In this document: positions 44,942 to 52,984 of the stretch, one piece after another | Position numbering within the stretch: position 1 is the first letter of the stretch | Layout of the letters: every line of letters starts with the position of its first letter | Assembly (NCBI GenBank): GCA_903866255.1 | Contig: CAIPMW010000087.1 | Location: 1 to 64,000, forward strand | Length of the DNA stretch: 64,000 nucleotides | DNA from: an uncultured Chlorobiaceae bacterium | GTDB lineage: Bacteria; Bacteroidota; Chlorobiia; Chlorobiales; Chlorobiaceae | Reading direction: 5' to 3' | Program-made: the position numbers and the translations under genes | Notes under the pieces: generated by a model | The model's database searches: none | What the model saw: only the letters and a program-made list of their open reading frames with translations | What the model was told of the DNA's origin: nothing

Positions 44942-45859
44942 ATGATGAAGAATAGTTGTCGTTACCTCTTTATTTTTAATCCAGCGGCCAATAAAGGGCG
45001 GGCCGCAGGTAAGGAGAAGGGGCTCAAATTGCTCCTTTCTGGCAGGCAAGATTCAGTACTGATGAAGACAGCGTATCCTGGTCATGCAGGAGATATTGCT
45101 CGTTCTGAGGCAGGGGAGGGCACCTGTATTATTGCCTGCGGTGGCGATGGAACTCTGCACGAAGTGGTTAATGCGGTTGTGGGGAGGGGAATCAAAGTCG
45201 GGATCTGGCCGATCGGATCGGCGAATGATTTTATTAAAACCCTGAATCACAATAAGAGGGTACCCCCTGGAGTGGCACATTTATTTTCTGCAGGCAGCAC
45301 ATCAGTTGACCTAGGCAGAATATCCTGCGGAGACGGAGATCACCTCTATTTTATCAACTCTTTGGGTATTGGTTTTACCGGGAGGATTGCAAAATGCGTT
45401 AAGCAGGCTTTCTGGTTGAAGGGAGAGTTTGTCTATGTTTATGCTCTTTTAAACGTACTTTATAGATATAAGGCATCGAAAATGTATATTAAGATAACGT
45501 TAGAGCACTCTACGCTTGAACTTTACGAGCATGTTTTTGCATTTTCAGTCTCAAACGGAAAAATTGAAGGGGGCAGGTTTCGATTAGCACCAGATGCGGA
45601 TGTATCTGATGGGTTGCTTGATGTCTGTATTCTCAAGGATATTCCAAAGCATCAACTTTTTCGTTATGTCATTAAATATCTGCGGGGAACACATATCTAT
45701 GAACCACAAGTTATTTATTGCAAGGCTAAGGCTGTCGAGGTGATGCTTGACGAGGCTGATGTCATGCATGTGGACGGAGAGGTGTTTGACAATGTCTCCG
45801 GGAGAATAGCAATTTCGATTGTTCCGCAGGGCGTTTCAGTAATACAGTGTATTACGTGA
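44942..45859 (+). CDS. Diacylglycerol/sphingosine kinase family lipid kinase (YegS/DagK-like)
   Basis: The 305-residue form from the ATG at 44942 has the DAGK catalytic domain: IFNPAANKGRA at the N-terminus, the nucleotide loop IIACGGDGTLHEVVNAVVG and WPIGSANDFIKTL; the C-terminal half has SNGKIEGGRFRLAPDADVSDGLLDV. It should phosphorylate a membrane lipid, probably diacylglycerol, at the inner membrane. A GTG at 44897 would add 15 hydrophobic residues. The last eight bases overlap the convergent regulator gene. Confidence 0.88.
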   Translation: MMKNSCRYLFIFNPAANKGRAAGKEKGLKLLLSGRQDSVLMKTAYPGHAGDIARSEAGEGTCIIACGGDGTLHEVVNAVVGRGIKVGIWPIGSANDFIKTLNHNKRVPPGVAHLFSAGSTSVDLGRISCGDGDHLYFINSLGIGFTGRIAKCVKQAFWLKGEFVYVYALLNVLYRYKASKMYIKITLEHSTLELYEHVFAFSVSNGKIEGGRFRLAPDADVSDGLLDVCILKDIPKHQLFRYVIKYLRGTHIYEPQVIYCKAKAVEVMLDEADVMHVDGEVFDNVSGRIAISIVPQGVSVIQCIT

Positions 45860-47072
45860 CAGAAAGCTCTGAAAGATAGGTTTTAATTGACTGGTGTTTT
45901 CCCAATCCAAGCTTTTTATGCATCCTGTAGCGAATACTTTCTATCCCTCTTGTCGATATGCCGATGGCGTTGGCAATCTCTGTTGTATTATAGTTTAATT
46001 TGATAAGCATACATATTCTCAGCTCCCGTTTGTTGAGTCCGGGAAATGTCTGCCGAAGTACGGATAAAAAGTGCGAATCGGCTTCAGTTAATTCCATACG
46101 GAGTTTTTTGTCTATACTATCGGTCTCAATCAGATGCAAACAGGAATCAGTCATGGCTTTTTTACTGCAGGGTTCGATATCCAGAGAGTATATCTGATCA
46201 AGCAGATTTTGTAATCCGTTGTTATTTTCTGCCGTTGATGTTGTTCTCCGTGTTAATTCACTCTCCTGAACAGCGATTCTTTTCAGAAGAGCAGCCATCT
46301 CTATTTCGGTATCATGTATCAATTTTTTGTTTGCTTCTGTTTGAGCATTCATTTTTATAACCATCTGGGTAATACGACTCTCAAAACTATGCCGAAGTAA
46401 CTGGATTTCTCTCTCTTTTTCCAACCCTTTCGCAATAAGGTCCGAACGCATAGAGTCTATTGCCTTGAAAAATGGATAATACGGGTTATCAGGCGGAGGT
46501 GTTGTTACCTCCTCGTCAAGCATATTAAGCCATGAAATTCTTGCGATTGCCTGCAGAAACTGTTTTTTCAGTGTTGGTTCATTGCTGTTCTCGAATTCAG
46601 ATTTCTCTGTCATGAGCAAACCTTTTTTGAAAGCTACTATATATTCTGTCGCATTTTCATAATTTTTCGCAAGTATGACAGTAATTTTCTGTGGCGCAAC
46701 TGCGGTAAATGTGTCCATCGTTATGCGCATGGACTCGGGAACATTGTAAAAAGCAATTACTCCGAGAATTGGATTCCAGTTAAAAAAGAGATCCGTAATT
46801 GCCTGTTTGTAGTTAAAGGTGATATCAAACACATTGCCGAGATCAAACAGAATATGAAACTGCCTGTTCAGGAGATCAGATTCAGTGAGCACAACCTGCA
46901 AAAGCTCTGTATCCATAAAGTCCAGTATGACATCACTTTTCGCATCTACCCAAGTATGGACGATATTCCCGTCAATGACGCTCATCCACTTGGTGTATCC
47001 GGCAGACGGGTGGTGGTTGAACCAGTGACTTTTTTTTGTTACGTCAAGTGCTTGCAGTGTTGCTCGATCCAT
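45852..47072 (-). CDS. Large LuxR-type regulator with N-terminal sensor-like domain
   Basis: The 406 residues comprise an N-terminal domain of about 180 residues with alternating strands and helices (HTWVDAKSDVILDFMDTE, FDLGNVFDITFNYKQAI) that I cannot assign with confidence (a STAS-like fold is possible), a linker, a long coiled-coil (about 215-300) and a C-terminal LuxR-type helix-turn-helix (about 340-406). The coiled-coil and DNA-binding parts are close to those of the small protein at 43852-44352. The two genes flank the lipid kinase gene. The N-terminal domain may read an input, but no ligand site is evident. Confidence 0.75.
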   Translation of the reverse strand: MDRATLQALDVTKKSHWFNHHPSAGYTKWMSVIDGNIVHTWVDAKSDVILDFMDTELLQVVLTESDLLNRQFHILFDLGNVFDITFNYKQAITDLFFNWNPILGVIAFYNVPESMRITMDTFTAVAPQKITVILAKNYENATEYIVAFKKGLLMTEKSEFENSNEPTLKKQFLQAIARISWLNMLDEEVTTPPPDNPYYPFFKAIDSMRSDLIAKGLEKEREIQLLRHSFESRITQMVIKMNAQTEANKKLIHDTEIEMAALLKRIAVQESELTRRTTSTAENNNGLQNLLDQIYSLDIEPCSKKAMTDSCLHLIETDSIDKKLRMELTEADSHFLSVLRQTFPGLNKRELRICMLIKLNYNTTEIANAIGISTRGIESIRYRMHKKLGLGKHQSIKTYLSELSVT

Positions 47073-47356
47073 TTTTTCTCCGCAGAAGTGTGTGATGCCT
47101 GGTTTTTTCGACGTATCTCACGGTGTAACAAAAGCATTGCGGGGAAATATAATCAGCAATTACTGTTATATAAAATATTCCTTGGTCACGTTCTCATTTT
47201 TTGATTTAAAAAACGTAGTTTCAAGTTTTACCAAGAGAGAAAAAAGTAGATGTGAAATGGTCATATTGCCTGTTTTTTTATATTGGCTAAAGGCTTTGTG
47301 ATTGATTAGCAGTCTGAGGGATCCAAAAGTCTGAAATTTACAGGGTATTTGCACTT

Positions 47357-48610
47357 ATGCAGATTGTTGTTTTTGAAGATACCAGAGTACTTGATCTTAA
47401 GCCTCTTGTCAATCTTAAACCGGTGTATGGTCTTTATACCGGTTTTCGTTCTCTTCAGGAGAAACTTGAACATTTGACAAGGGGGAGGGCAAAGTTTACC
47501 TATCACTTGCGTCGATATCTTGCTCATTTTTTTGCTGAACAGCATCCGGAATGTTTGGTCAACAGGCTTGAAGAGAGAGATGTGTTGCTGGTAAATGGTC
47601 GTATTGTTTGTGATGAGGCAGCCGCAAGAGCAATCAGTGAGGGTGCCTTTGAGTCAGGTAAGGCCTATATGCTGGGGGATACTCTACTGTTTGCAAGAGT
47701 TGACAGCTCTCTGTTGCTAACGGCTGACGGAGGTCTCATGCCAGATCTTTTTGATACATCCCGTCTTGTCCAAGAACTTGCCATTGAGACGGTAACAGGG
47801 TTTCGGGTTATCGACAATCTGTGGGATGTCATTGCTTTTCATGCAGATGAACTTTTGCGGGACGCTGAAACGCTTGAGTTAGGTCGTCTTGAGGGAGAGG
47901 TTCATCCCTCCGTTGCTCTTGTCAATCGTTCAAATATTTATGTTGGTCCTGGAGCAGTGATTCGTGCGGGTGCAGTGCTTGATGCTGAAGAGGGGTTTGT
48001 GGCTGTTGGTTCAGGTGCAATTGTTGAGCCTCAGGCAGTATTGATGCAGAATGTTTTTCTTGCCCCCTGGTCGAGGGTTAAAATTGGCTCTAAAGTATTC
48101 AGCAATGTAACCATTGGTATGGCCTCGAAAGTTGGTGGTGAGGTCGAGGACTCCCTTATTGAGCCGTTTGCCAATAAGCAGCATGATGGCTTTCTGGGGC
48201 ATTCCTATATCTCTTCCTGGTGTAATCTTGGCGCTGGCACCAATACAAGCGATCTGAAGAATAACTACAGTCAGATAAAATTGAGTATTAATGGCCAGGT
48301 GTATAAGACGGGATTGCAGTTTCTTGGTTTGTTGATGGGTGATCACAGCAAGAGTTCTATCAATTCGATGTTCAATACCGGTACGGTTGTCGGTACGGGG
48401 GCAAATATTTTTGGAGGGGGATTTCCACCCAAAGAGGTACTCTCTTTTTCATGGGGTGGGAGTGGCGGTTTTGAGAGCTATGATGTGGAAAAAGCAGTTG
48501 AAACGGCAATGAAGGTGATGGCGCGCCGCAAGGTAACCATGAGTAGCGCTTATGAGTCTATGTTTCGGTTTATCGCCGGTACAGAGGGGGCTGGTCCGTC
48601 CTATGTATAA
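47357..48610 (+). CDS. GlmU-like bifunctional sugar nucleotidyltransferase/acetyltransferase (Bacteroidetes/Chlorobi type)
   Basis: The 417 residues match the alternative GlmU family: an N-terminal nucleotidyltransferase-like half (IVVFEDTRVLDLKPLVNLKPVYGL ... FRSLQEKLEHL) and a C-terminal left-handed beta-helix (SNIYVGPGAVIRAGAVLDAEEG, FLAPWSRVKIGSKVFSNVTIG, SWCNLGAGTNTSDLKNNY, NTGTVVGTGANIFGGGFPPK). The predicted product is UDP-N-acetylglucosamine for peptidoglycan and lipopolysaccharide. The canonical GlmU N-terminal LAAGxGTRM motif is absent, as in this family. Confidence 0.83.
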   Translation: MQIVVFEDTRVLDLKPLVNLKPVYGLYTGFRSLQEKLEHLTRGRAKFTYHLRRYLAHFFAEQHPECLVNRLEERDVLLVNGRIVCDEAAARAISEGAFESGKAYMLGDTLLFARVDSSLLLTADGGLMPDLFDTSRLVQELAIETVTGFRVIDNLWDVIAFHADELLRDAETLELGRLEGEVHPSVALVNRSNIYVGPGAVIRAGAVLDAEEGFVAVGSGAIVEPQAVLMQNVFLAPWSRVKIGSKVFSNVTIGMASKVGGEVEDSLIEPFANKQHDGFLGHSYISSWCNLGAGTNTSDLKNNYSQIKLSINGQVYKTGLQFLGLLMGDHSKSSINSMFNTGTVVGTGANIFGGGFPPKEVLSFSWGGSGGFESYDVEKAVETAMKVMARRKVTMSSAYESMFRFIAGTEGAGPSYV

Positions 48611-48633
48611 ACTTTATTAATGCAGGGTGACGC

Positions 48634-49197
48634 ATGATTTTGGTTGTTGATAACTATGATTCTTTTACCTATAATCTGGTGCAGTATATAGGGGAGACAG
48701 GTGAGATTGTTGAAGTGTGTCGTAACGATGAATTTTCGGTTGGAGCTGTTCTTGCTAAAAATCCAGCTAAAATTGTTATTTCTCCAGGTCCTGGCACTCC
48801 TGATGATGCCGGAATTTCTGTTCCGCTGATTCACGCGGTCAAGGGGAAGATTCCATTGCTCGGTGTTTGCCTGGGTCATCAGTCCATCGGGGTGGCTCTT
48901 GGTGGCATAGTGAAAAGGGCTGACCGTATTATGCATGGCAAGACCTCATTAGTTTTTCATGATGGAGGCGGGATTTTCAGTGGAGTAGAAAATCCTTTTA
49001 TTGCAACGCGTTATCATTCACTTATTGTTGAAAAAGAATCGCTTCCATTTTCACTTGTTGTTCGGGCCTGGACCGATGACGGTGTGATTATGGGGATGGA
49101 TTCCGAACAACTAAAGCTTTATGGTGTTCAGTTTCATCCTGAATCTATCATGACTGCGGAGGGCAAAAAAATTATACGGAATTTTCTTGAGTTGTGA
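48634..49197 (+). CDS. trpG: Anthranilate / aminodeoxychorismate synthase glutamine amidotransferase subunit
   Basis: This 187-residue class I amidotransferase has the VDNYDSFTYNLVQYIGE start, the catalytic cysteine in GVCLGHQSIG and the His-Glu pair in YGVQFHPESIMT. It supplies ammonia to TrpE or PabB, neither of which is in the window, so trpG and pabA (both are possible names) cannot be told apart. It follows the GlmU-like gene by 23 bases; its last 26 bases overlap the convergent haem protein gene. Confidence 0.9.
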   Translation: MILVVDNYDSFTYNLVQYIGETGEIVEVCRNDEFSVGAVLAKNPAKIVISPGPGTPDDAGISVPLIHAVKGKIPLLGVCLGHQSIGVALGGIVKRADRIMHGKTSLVFHDGGGIFSGVENPFIATRYHSLIVEKESLPFSLVVRAWTDDGVIMGMDSEQLKLYGVQFHPESIMTAEGKKIIRNFLEL

Positions 49198-49615
49198 GCA
49201 ACGATTCAAGCCACTTCAGCAGTAATTCGGTTTCACTGGTACTCAGTTGAGCTTCTGGTTTATAAAGGTGATAGAGTTGCTGGTGAGCAGTCCCCTTCTT
49301 CACTATAGTTTGAATTTTTGTTGTCAGTAACGGTGTTATCTCATCGGTTTTAACTGTTGAAAAATTCAGGGCAGTTCGGCCTGATGAGACGATGCTGGCG
49401 GCAAACCATGATGCTGGAGCTATGTAGGCAATCTGTGTCCATCGGGTTTCGTATGAATGGCAGTCATAACAAGCTTTTTTCAGTAAGCTTTTTATTGCGG
49501 AGGGGATCTGGATTTCTGAGCTTGCAGGCGGATTGATACGGTTGAGAGGGAAAAACTGCACAAGTATCAACGCAATGACTGACCAGCTTGCAATAGTTTT
49601 GCTTGAGTATGTCAT
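49172..49615 (-). CDS. Haem-binding domain protein (c-type CxxCH)
   Basis: This 147-residue protein has an N-terminal membrane segment (WSVIALILVQFFPLN) and a single KACYDCHS motif, typical of the small haem-binding domain family of Bacteroidetes/Chlorobi, followed by W-rich helices (RWTQIAYIAPASWFAASIV) and LSTSETELLLKWLESL. It should sit in the periplasm tethered to the inner membrane; the electron partner is unknown. It runs against trpG and divergently from a helix-turn-helix gene. Confidence 0.82.
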   Translation of the reverse strand: MTYSSKTIASWSVIALILVQFFPLNRINPPASSEIQIPSAIKSLLKKACYDCHSYETRWTQIAYIAPASWFAASIVSSGRTALNFSTVKTDEITPLLTTKIQTIVKKGTAHQQLYHLYKPEAQLSTSETELLLKWLESLLTTQENSV

Positions 49616-49673
49616 TAATTTCGGAGACCTTTGGGTAATTGTTGTCTTATTGTTAACTCTATATGGGATTTTT

Positions 49674-50009
49674 GTGATCTTTCCTTGTGAAAATGCCGTA
49701 TGGCACTATCTCCCCCAAATCAGGGCTGATCTTGCTCTTGGGCTTGTAAAAACCGGTATGACGCAAACGCAGGCTGCCAAAAAGCTTGGTGTTACTCCAG
49801 CGGCTGTTTCGCAGTATATCCATAAAAAACGGGGTATGCAATCCCTGAAGAGCATGGTGTACCGTATTGAGATTGCCGATGCGGTCAAAAAAATCTGCGA
49901 GGGGGCCTCTATGGACGAGCTTCTTAGTATTGTCTGTAACTGCTGTCGTCTGATGCAAAAGGATGGAAAGCAAGATGCAGAGCTGTTCTGTTCTAAAGCT
50001 CAACAATGA
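49674..50009 (+). CDS. Helix-turn-helix regulator, COG2522-like
   Basis: The 111-residue form from GTG at 49674 has the pattern [20 protein letters not shown], a helix-turn-helix ([22 protein letters not shown]) and a Cys-rich C-terminus ([10 protein letters not shown]) as in COG2522-like regulators. Those cysteines could bind a metal or iron-sulfur cluster, which is inference. The frame is open back to 49533, but that part is a hydrophobic stretch overlapping the haem gene, so the GTG is preferred; the start is uncertain. Its last 17 bases overlap bshC on the opposite strand. Confidence 0.7.
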   Translation: MIFPCENAVWHYLPQIRADLALGLVKTGMTQTQAAKKLGVTPAAVSQYIHKKRGMQSLKSMVYRIEIADAVKKICEGASMDELLSIVCNCCRLMQKDGKQDAELFCSKAQQ

Positions 50010-51684
50010 TATGTGCTTCAGTGGAGTGCCCGCTCAGCAGGTTTTTCAGTATCTCAATCAGTTCTATGCCGTATTTGTTCAGGTAGTAAAAAATATTAAT
50101 GAGCCGTTCCTGGGGCAATCCTTCAGGAAAAAGTGCGGTTTCTGCTTTCAGTATCTGCTCAAGCAACTCCTCGTGTTTGCGTCTGCTTGCTTTCCACACT
50201 TTTTGTTCTATACCCTCTACAATTTTTCCTGACTGGACTGATGATGCTGCCAGAAGTGGTTCAAGAGTCGGGTCTATCTTTGCAAGCACTGGCCCAAGGG
50301 AGGAAAAAGCCTTGCGAATCTCCTCTTTGGTCTCTTCGAACAGCGCCTCCAATTCAGGGTTTTCAGAGATGCCGACGGCGTTCTTTTTCAGTTGTTGCAG
50401 ATTTTCGAATATTGCATGGTAAATCTGCTTGCGCGAAAAGCCTGGCCTTCCTGTGACCTGAAGCAGCTTGTCCATGATTCGGCTGATTTTCGGTTCAACG
50501 AGGGTAAAACTTCCTCTTGGAATAATAAATGGCATAGTGATGCCGAAGAGCTCGTAATTTGTCCGGTATTGTGCCAGATAACTGACCTCTCCCGGGCCGG
50601 CAATGCACGCAAAGGTGGGTAAAACATAATCCTGGACAATCGGTCTCAGCACAACGTTTGGGCTGAATCGCTCTGGATGATCCTGGCACAACTCAAGTAT
50701 CTGATGTCTTGAATAGCGCTGTTTGTCCGGTATAATCGAAAAGGTATCCTCGGAAGGTTGCTCTATTTTTTGTCGCTGTCCATGCTGGTTGATATAATAA
50801 AGGTTGACCGCCCTGGGTTTTGTCTGGGCTGAGTATCCAAGATTTTCCAGTTGGGTGCTTTGTGCAATCACGTTATAGGATGATGCTGGCGCGGACGAGA
50901 GCTCTTTCAGGAAAATTTTTGTCGAAAGCTTTTTGAACTCGGGATCCTGGCTCGACAGCAAAATCAGTGGTTGCTGACTGAAAAGCCGCATCATGGTGCT
51001 GGCAAAACTGATTTCAAAGGTATTTCCTGGATAATAGCATTCGGTCAGAATATCCGAAATGGTCTGTTTATAGGCAGAGTCAGGCAGGAGGCGGAGAAAT
51101 TCCTCGACTGTTCGGCTGATCTCCTCGCTGAAGCAGGAGTTGGCAACCATCTGATCCGGCATTCGTCTGTATGGCTCCTGCCCAAAGTGTACAACCTGGT
51201 TTTCCGCAAAAATTGCAGTGTGTGCTGATTCCTCATAATCGTGGTCTTCACCTTCGAGCCAGAAGATCGGAACGAAATCGTATTCGGGAAAGAGTGCTTT
51301 CTGACGTTCGGCAAAAATAATCGCGGTCAACGCTTTATAGACAGTGTACAATGGTCCTGTGAAAAGTCCGAGTTGCTGGCCGGTAACAATGGCCATACAT
51401 CGTGGTGAGCGCAGCTTTTCAATCTCTCTGAGCTGGCGAGCAGTGCCTCCCCATCGGCTGTTTTGCCGCGAAAGAAGCCGCACAAGAGTTTCACGATCAT
51501 AGGTTCTCGAAGTCAAAAGACCAAGCTGTCGATAATAATCGGCTTCTCGTTGATAATCAAGGTGAAAGCTTCTGGTCATCAACTCTTCACGTTCCGGACT
51601 TTCTGCGGTATAGTCCCGAAAAAGTTTTGAAAAACCTTTTTTCGGCGTCAGAATCTGTTTATAGTCAAGCAGAAAGGTGTTCAC
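49993..51684 (-). CDS. bshC: Bacillithiol biosynthesis cysteine-adding enzyme
   Basis: This 563-residue protein joins cysteine to GlcN-malate to make bacillithiol. It shows [35 protein letters not shown], the mid-region [21 protein letters not shown] and [13 protein letters not shown], all typical of BshC. Green sulfur bacteria make an N-methylated bacillithiol as their main thiol, which suits this assignment. It is downstream of surE by four bases in a surE-bshC pair. Confidence 0.93.
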   Translation of the reverse strand: MNTFLLDYKQILTPKKGFSKLFRDYTAESPEREELMTRSFHLDYQREADYYRQLGLLTSRTYDRETLVRLLSRQNSRWGGTARQLREIEKLRSPRCMAIVTGQQLGLFTGPLYTVYKALTAIIFAERQKALFPEYDFVPIFWLEGEDHDYEESAHTAIFAENQVVHFGQEPYRRMPDQMVANSCFSEEISRTVEEFLRLLPDSAYKQTISDILTECYYPGNTFEISFASTMMRLFSQQPLILLSSQDPEFKKLSTKIFLKELSSAPASSYNVIAQSTQLENLGYSAQTKPRAVNLYYINQHGQRQKIEQPSEDTFSIIPDKQRYSRHQILELCQDHPERFSPNVVLRPIVQDYVLPTFACIAGPGEVSYLAQYRTNYELFGITMPFIIPRGSFTLVEPKISRIMDKLLQVTGRPGFSRKQIYHAIFENLQQLKKNAVGISENPELEALFEETKEEIRKAFSSLGPVLAKIDPTLEPLLAASSVQSGKIVEGIEQKVWKASRRKHEELLEQILKAETALFPEGLPQERLINIFYYLNKYGIELIEILKNLLSGHSTEAHIIVEL

Positions 51685-51688
51685 TTTT

Positions 51689-52486
51689 TTATTTTTTCAG
51701 ATTCCATTGCTCGAGTGTACTGATATAGCTGTGGTTGGTCAGATTGCACGATATCGGTGTTACGGTGACATAGTTATTACGGACGGCAAATTCATCTTTT
51801 TGTAATGTATCATCAAGGAGTTGCAAGGTTCCGCTCAGCCAGTAGTAGGGGTTTCCGAACATATCGTGCCGCTCAATAGTGTCCTCCTCCCAGCGTGAAC
51901 GTCCCTGTTCGGTGATCACGATGCCTGCAATTTCCGACTCCGGCACATTAGGAATGTTGGTAGAGAGAATGGTGTCTGGCGGGAGGCCCTTAAGGAGGAC
52001 TTTTTTTGCCAGTTTGCGAGCAAATTTTGCGGCGTACGTAAAATCAGCATGTTCGTAGGTGGTCAGCGAAAATGCCAGGGAGGTAATTCCCTGAATTGCC
52101 CCCTCAAGCGCTGCGGCTATGGTTCCTGAATAGATGGTATTGATAGCCGTATTGCTGCCATAGTTGATGCCTGAAACAATAAGATCGGGTTTTGATGGCA
52201 GGAGGTGACTCAGGGCAACCTTGATGCAGTCAACAGGGGTTCCAGAGACAGTGTAACCAAAAAAATGGCCGTTTTTCAGGAACTTCTTGATTCTCAGTGG
52301 CGTGCCGAGGGTCATGGCGTGGCTCATACCGCTGTGGGGCTCGGCTGGAGCAACAACCGTTACCTGTCCGATTTTTTTCATTGCCGCAGCAAGTATGTGG
52401 ATACCCTCGCCTTCAATACCATCATCATTACAGACCAGTATATGAGGTTTGCTGCGAGTATTCAATGTATTATTTTCGGCTATCAT
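51689..52486 (-). CDS. surE: 5'/3'-nucleotidase SurE
   Basis: This 265-residue phosphatase removes phosphate from nucleoside monophosphates. Metal-binding motif [13 protein letters not shown] at the N-terminus, [29 protein letters not shown] and [26 protein letters not shown] are diagnostic. It is followed by bshC four bases later. Confidence 0.95.
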   Translation of the reverse strand: MIAENNTLNTRSKPHILVCNDDGIEGEGIHILAAAMKKIGQVTVVAPAEPHSGMSHAMTLGTPLRIKKFLKNGHFFGYTVSGTPVDCIKVALSHLLPSKPDLIVSGINYGSNTAINTIYSGTIAAALEGAIQGITSLAFSLTTYEHADFTYAAKFARKLAKKVLLKGLPPDTILSTNIPNVPESEIAGIVITEQGRSRWEEDTIERHDMFGNPYYWLSGTLQLLDDTLQKDEFAVRNNYVTVTPISCNLTNHSYISTLEQWNLKK

Positions 52487-52793
52487 GAGAATATTCTTGT
52501 ATCAGTTGTCGTCAGGGGCAGGCTCTTCGCGGAGCAAAAATATAAAAAACTTCTACTCAAACCATCAACTAACAATAAATAATAAAAGAAATTCACTCAT
52601 TTTCTTCCTGGTCTTGAATAAGATACGCCCATACTTTTTTCTCTTTCAGGGATATTGCTTTAGTCCGGTTAATATATTATGATTTCCGAAAGTTCGGCTC
52701 AATATGATGAACTGCTTATCATGCGGCCAAATTGTCGGTATATTATTCGGTTGTGTATTTCCATCTTAACCATAGTACAGGGAGGGAAATAGT
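52487..52793. other. Intergenic region between divergent surE and the small lipoprotein
   Basis: This 307-base AT-rich stretch holds no supported gene. It should carry divergent promoters for surE and the lipoprotein; no distinctive motif was seen besides the GGAGGG ribosome binding site at 52781-52786. Confidence 0.55.
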
Positions 52794-52973
52794 ATGAGAC
52801 TCAAATTAATTTTGGTTATAGCGTCCATCATGGGTTCGCTGGCGGGTTGTGTTGGTGACCGATACGAAGTTGTTGGCGCTGGCAACTCTTGTGCTTATAA
52901 AATGGATCGGGACTCAGGCCAGGTATGGTTCATTTCTCCGGATGGGGAACGGAAGCTTCGTGTTATTCCCTAA
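52794..52973 (+). CDS. Small lipoprotein of 59 residues
   Basis: The ATG at 52794 follows GGAGGG by seven bases. The N-terminus MRLKLILVIASIMGSLAGC is a lipoprotein signal with lipobox LAGC (Cys-19), and the mature part is only about 40 residues (GDRYEVVGAGNSCAYKMDRD, then GQVWFISPDGERKLRV). It should be anchored in a membrane leaflet. Family unknown. It is convergent with the patatin autotransporter gene, 11 bases away. Confidence 0.75.
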   Translation: MRLKLILVIASIMGSLAGCVGDRYEVVGAGNSCAYKMDRDSGQVWFISPDGERKLRVIP

Positions 52974-52984
52974 AACCATTCTGT

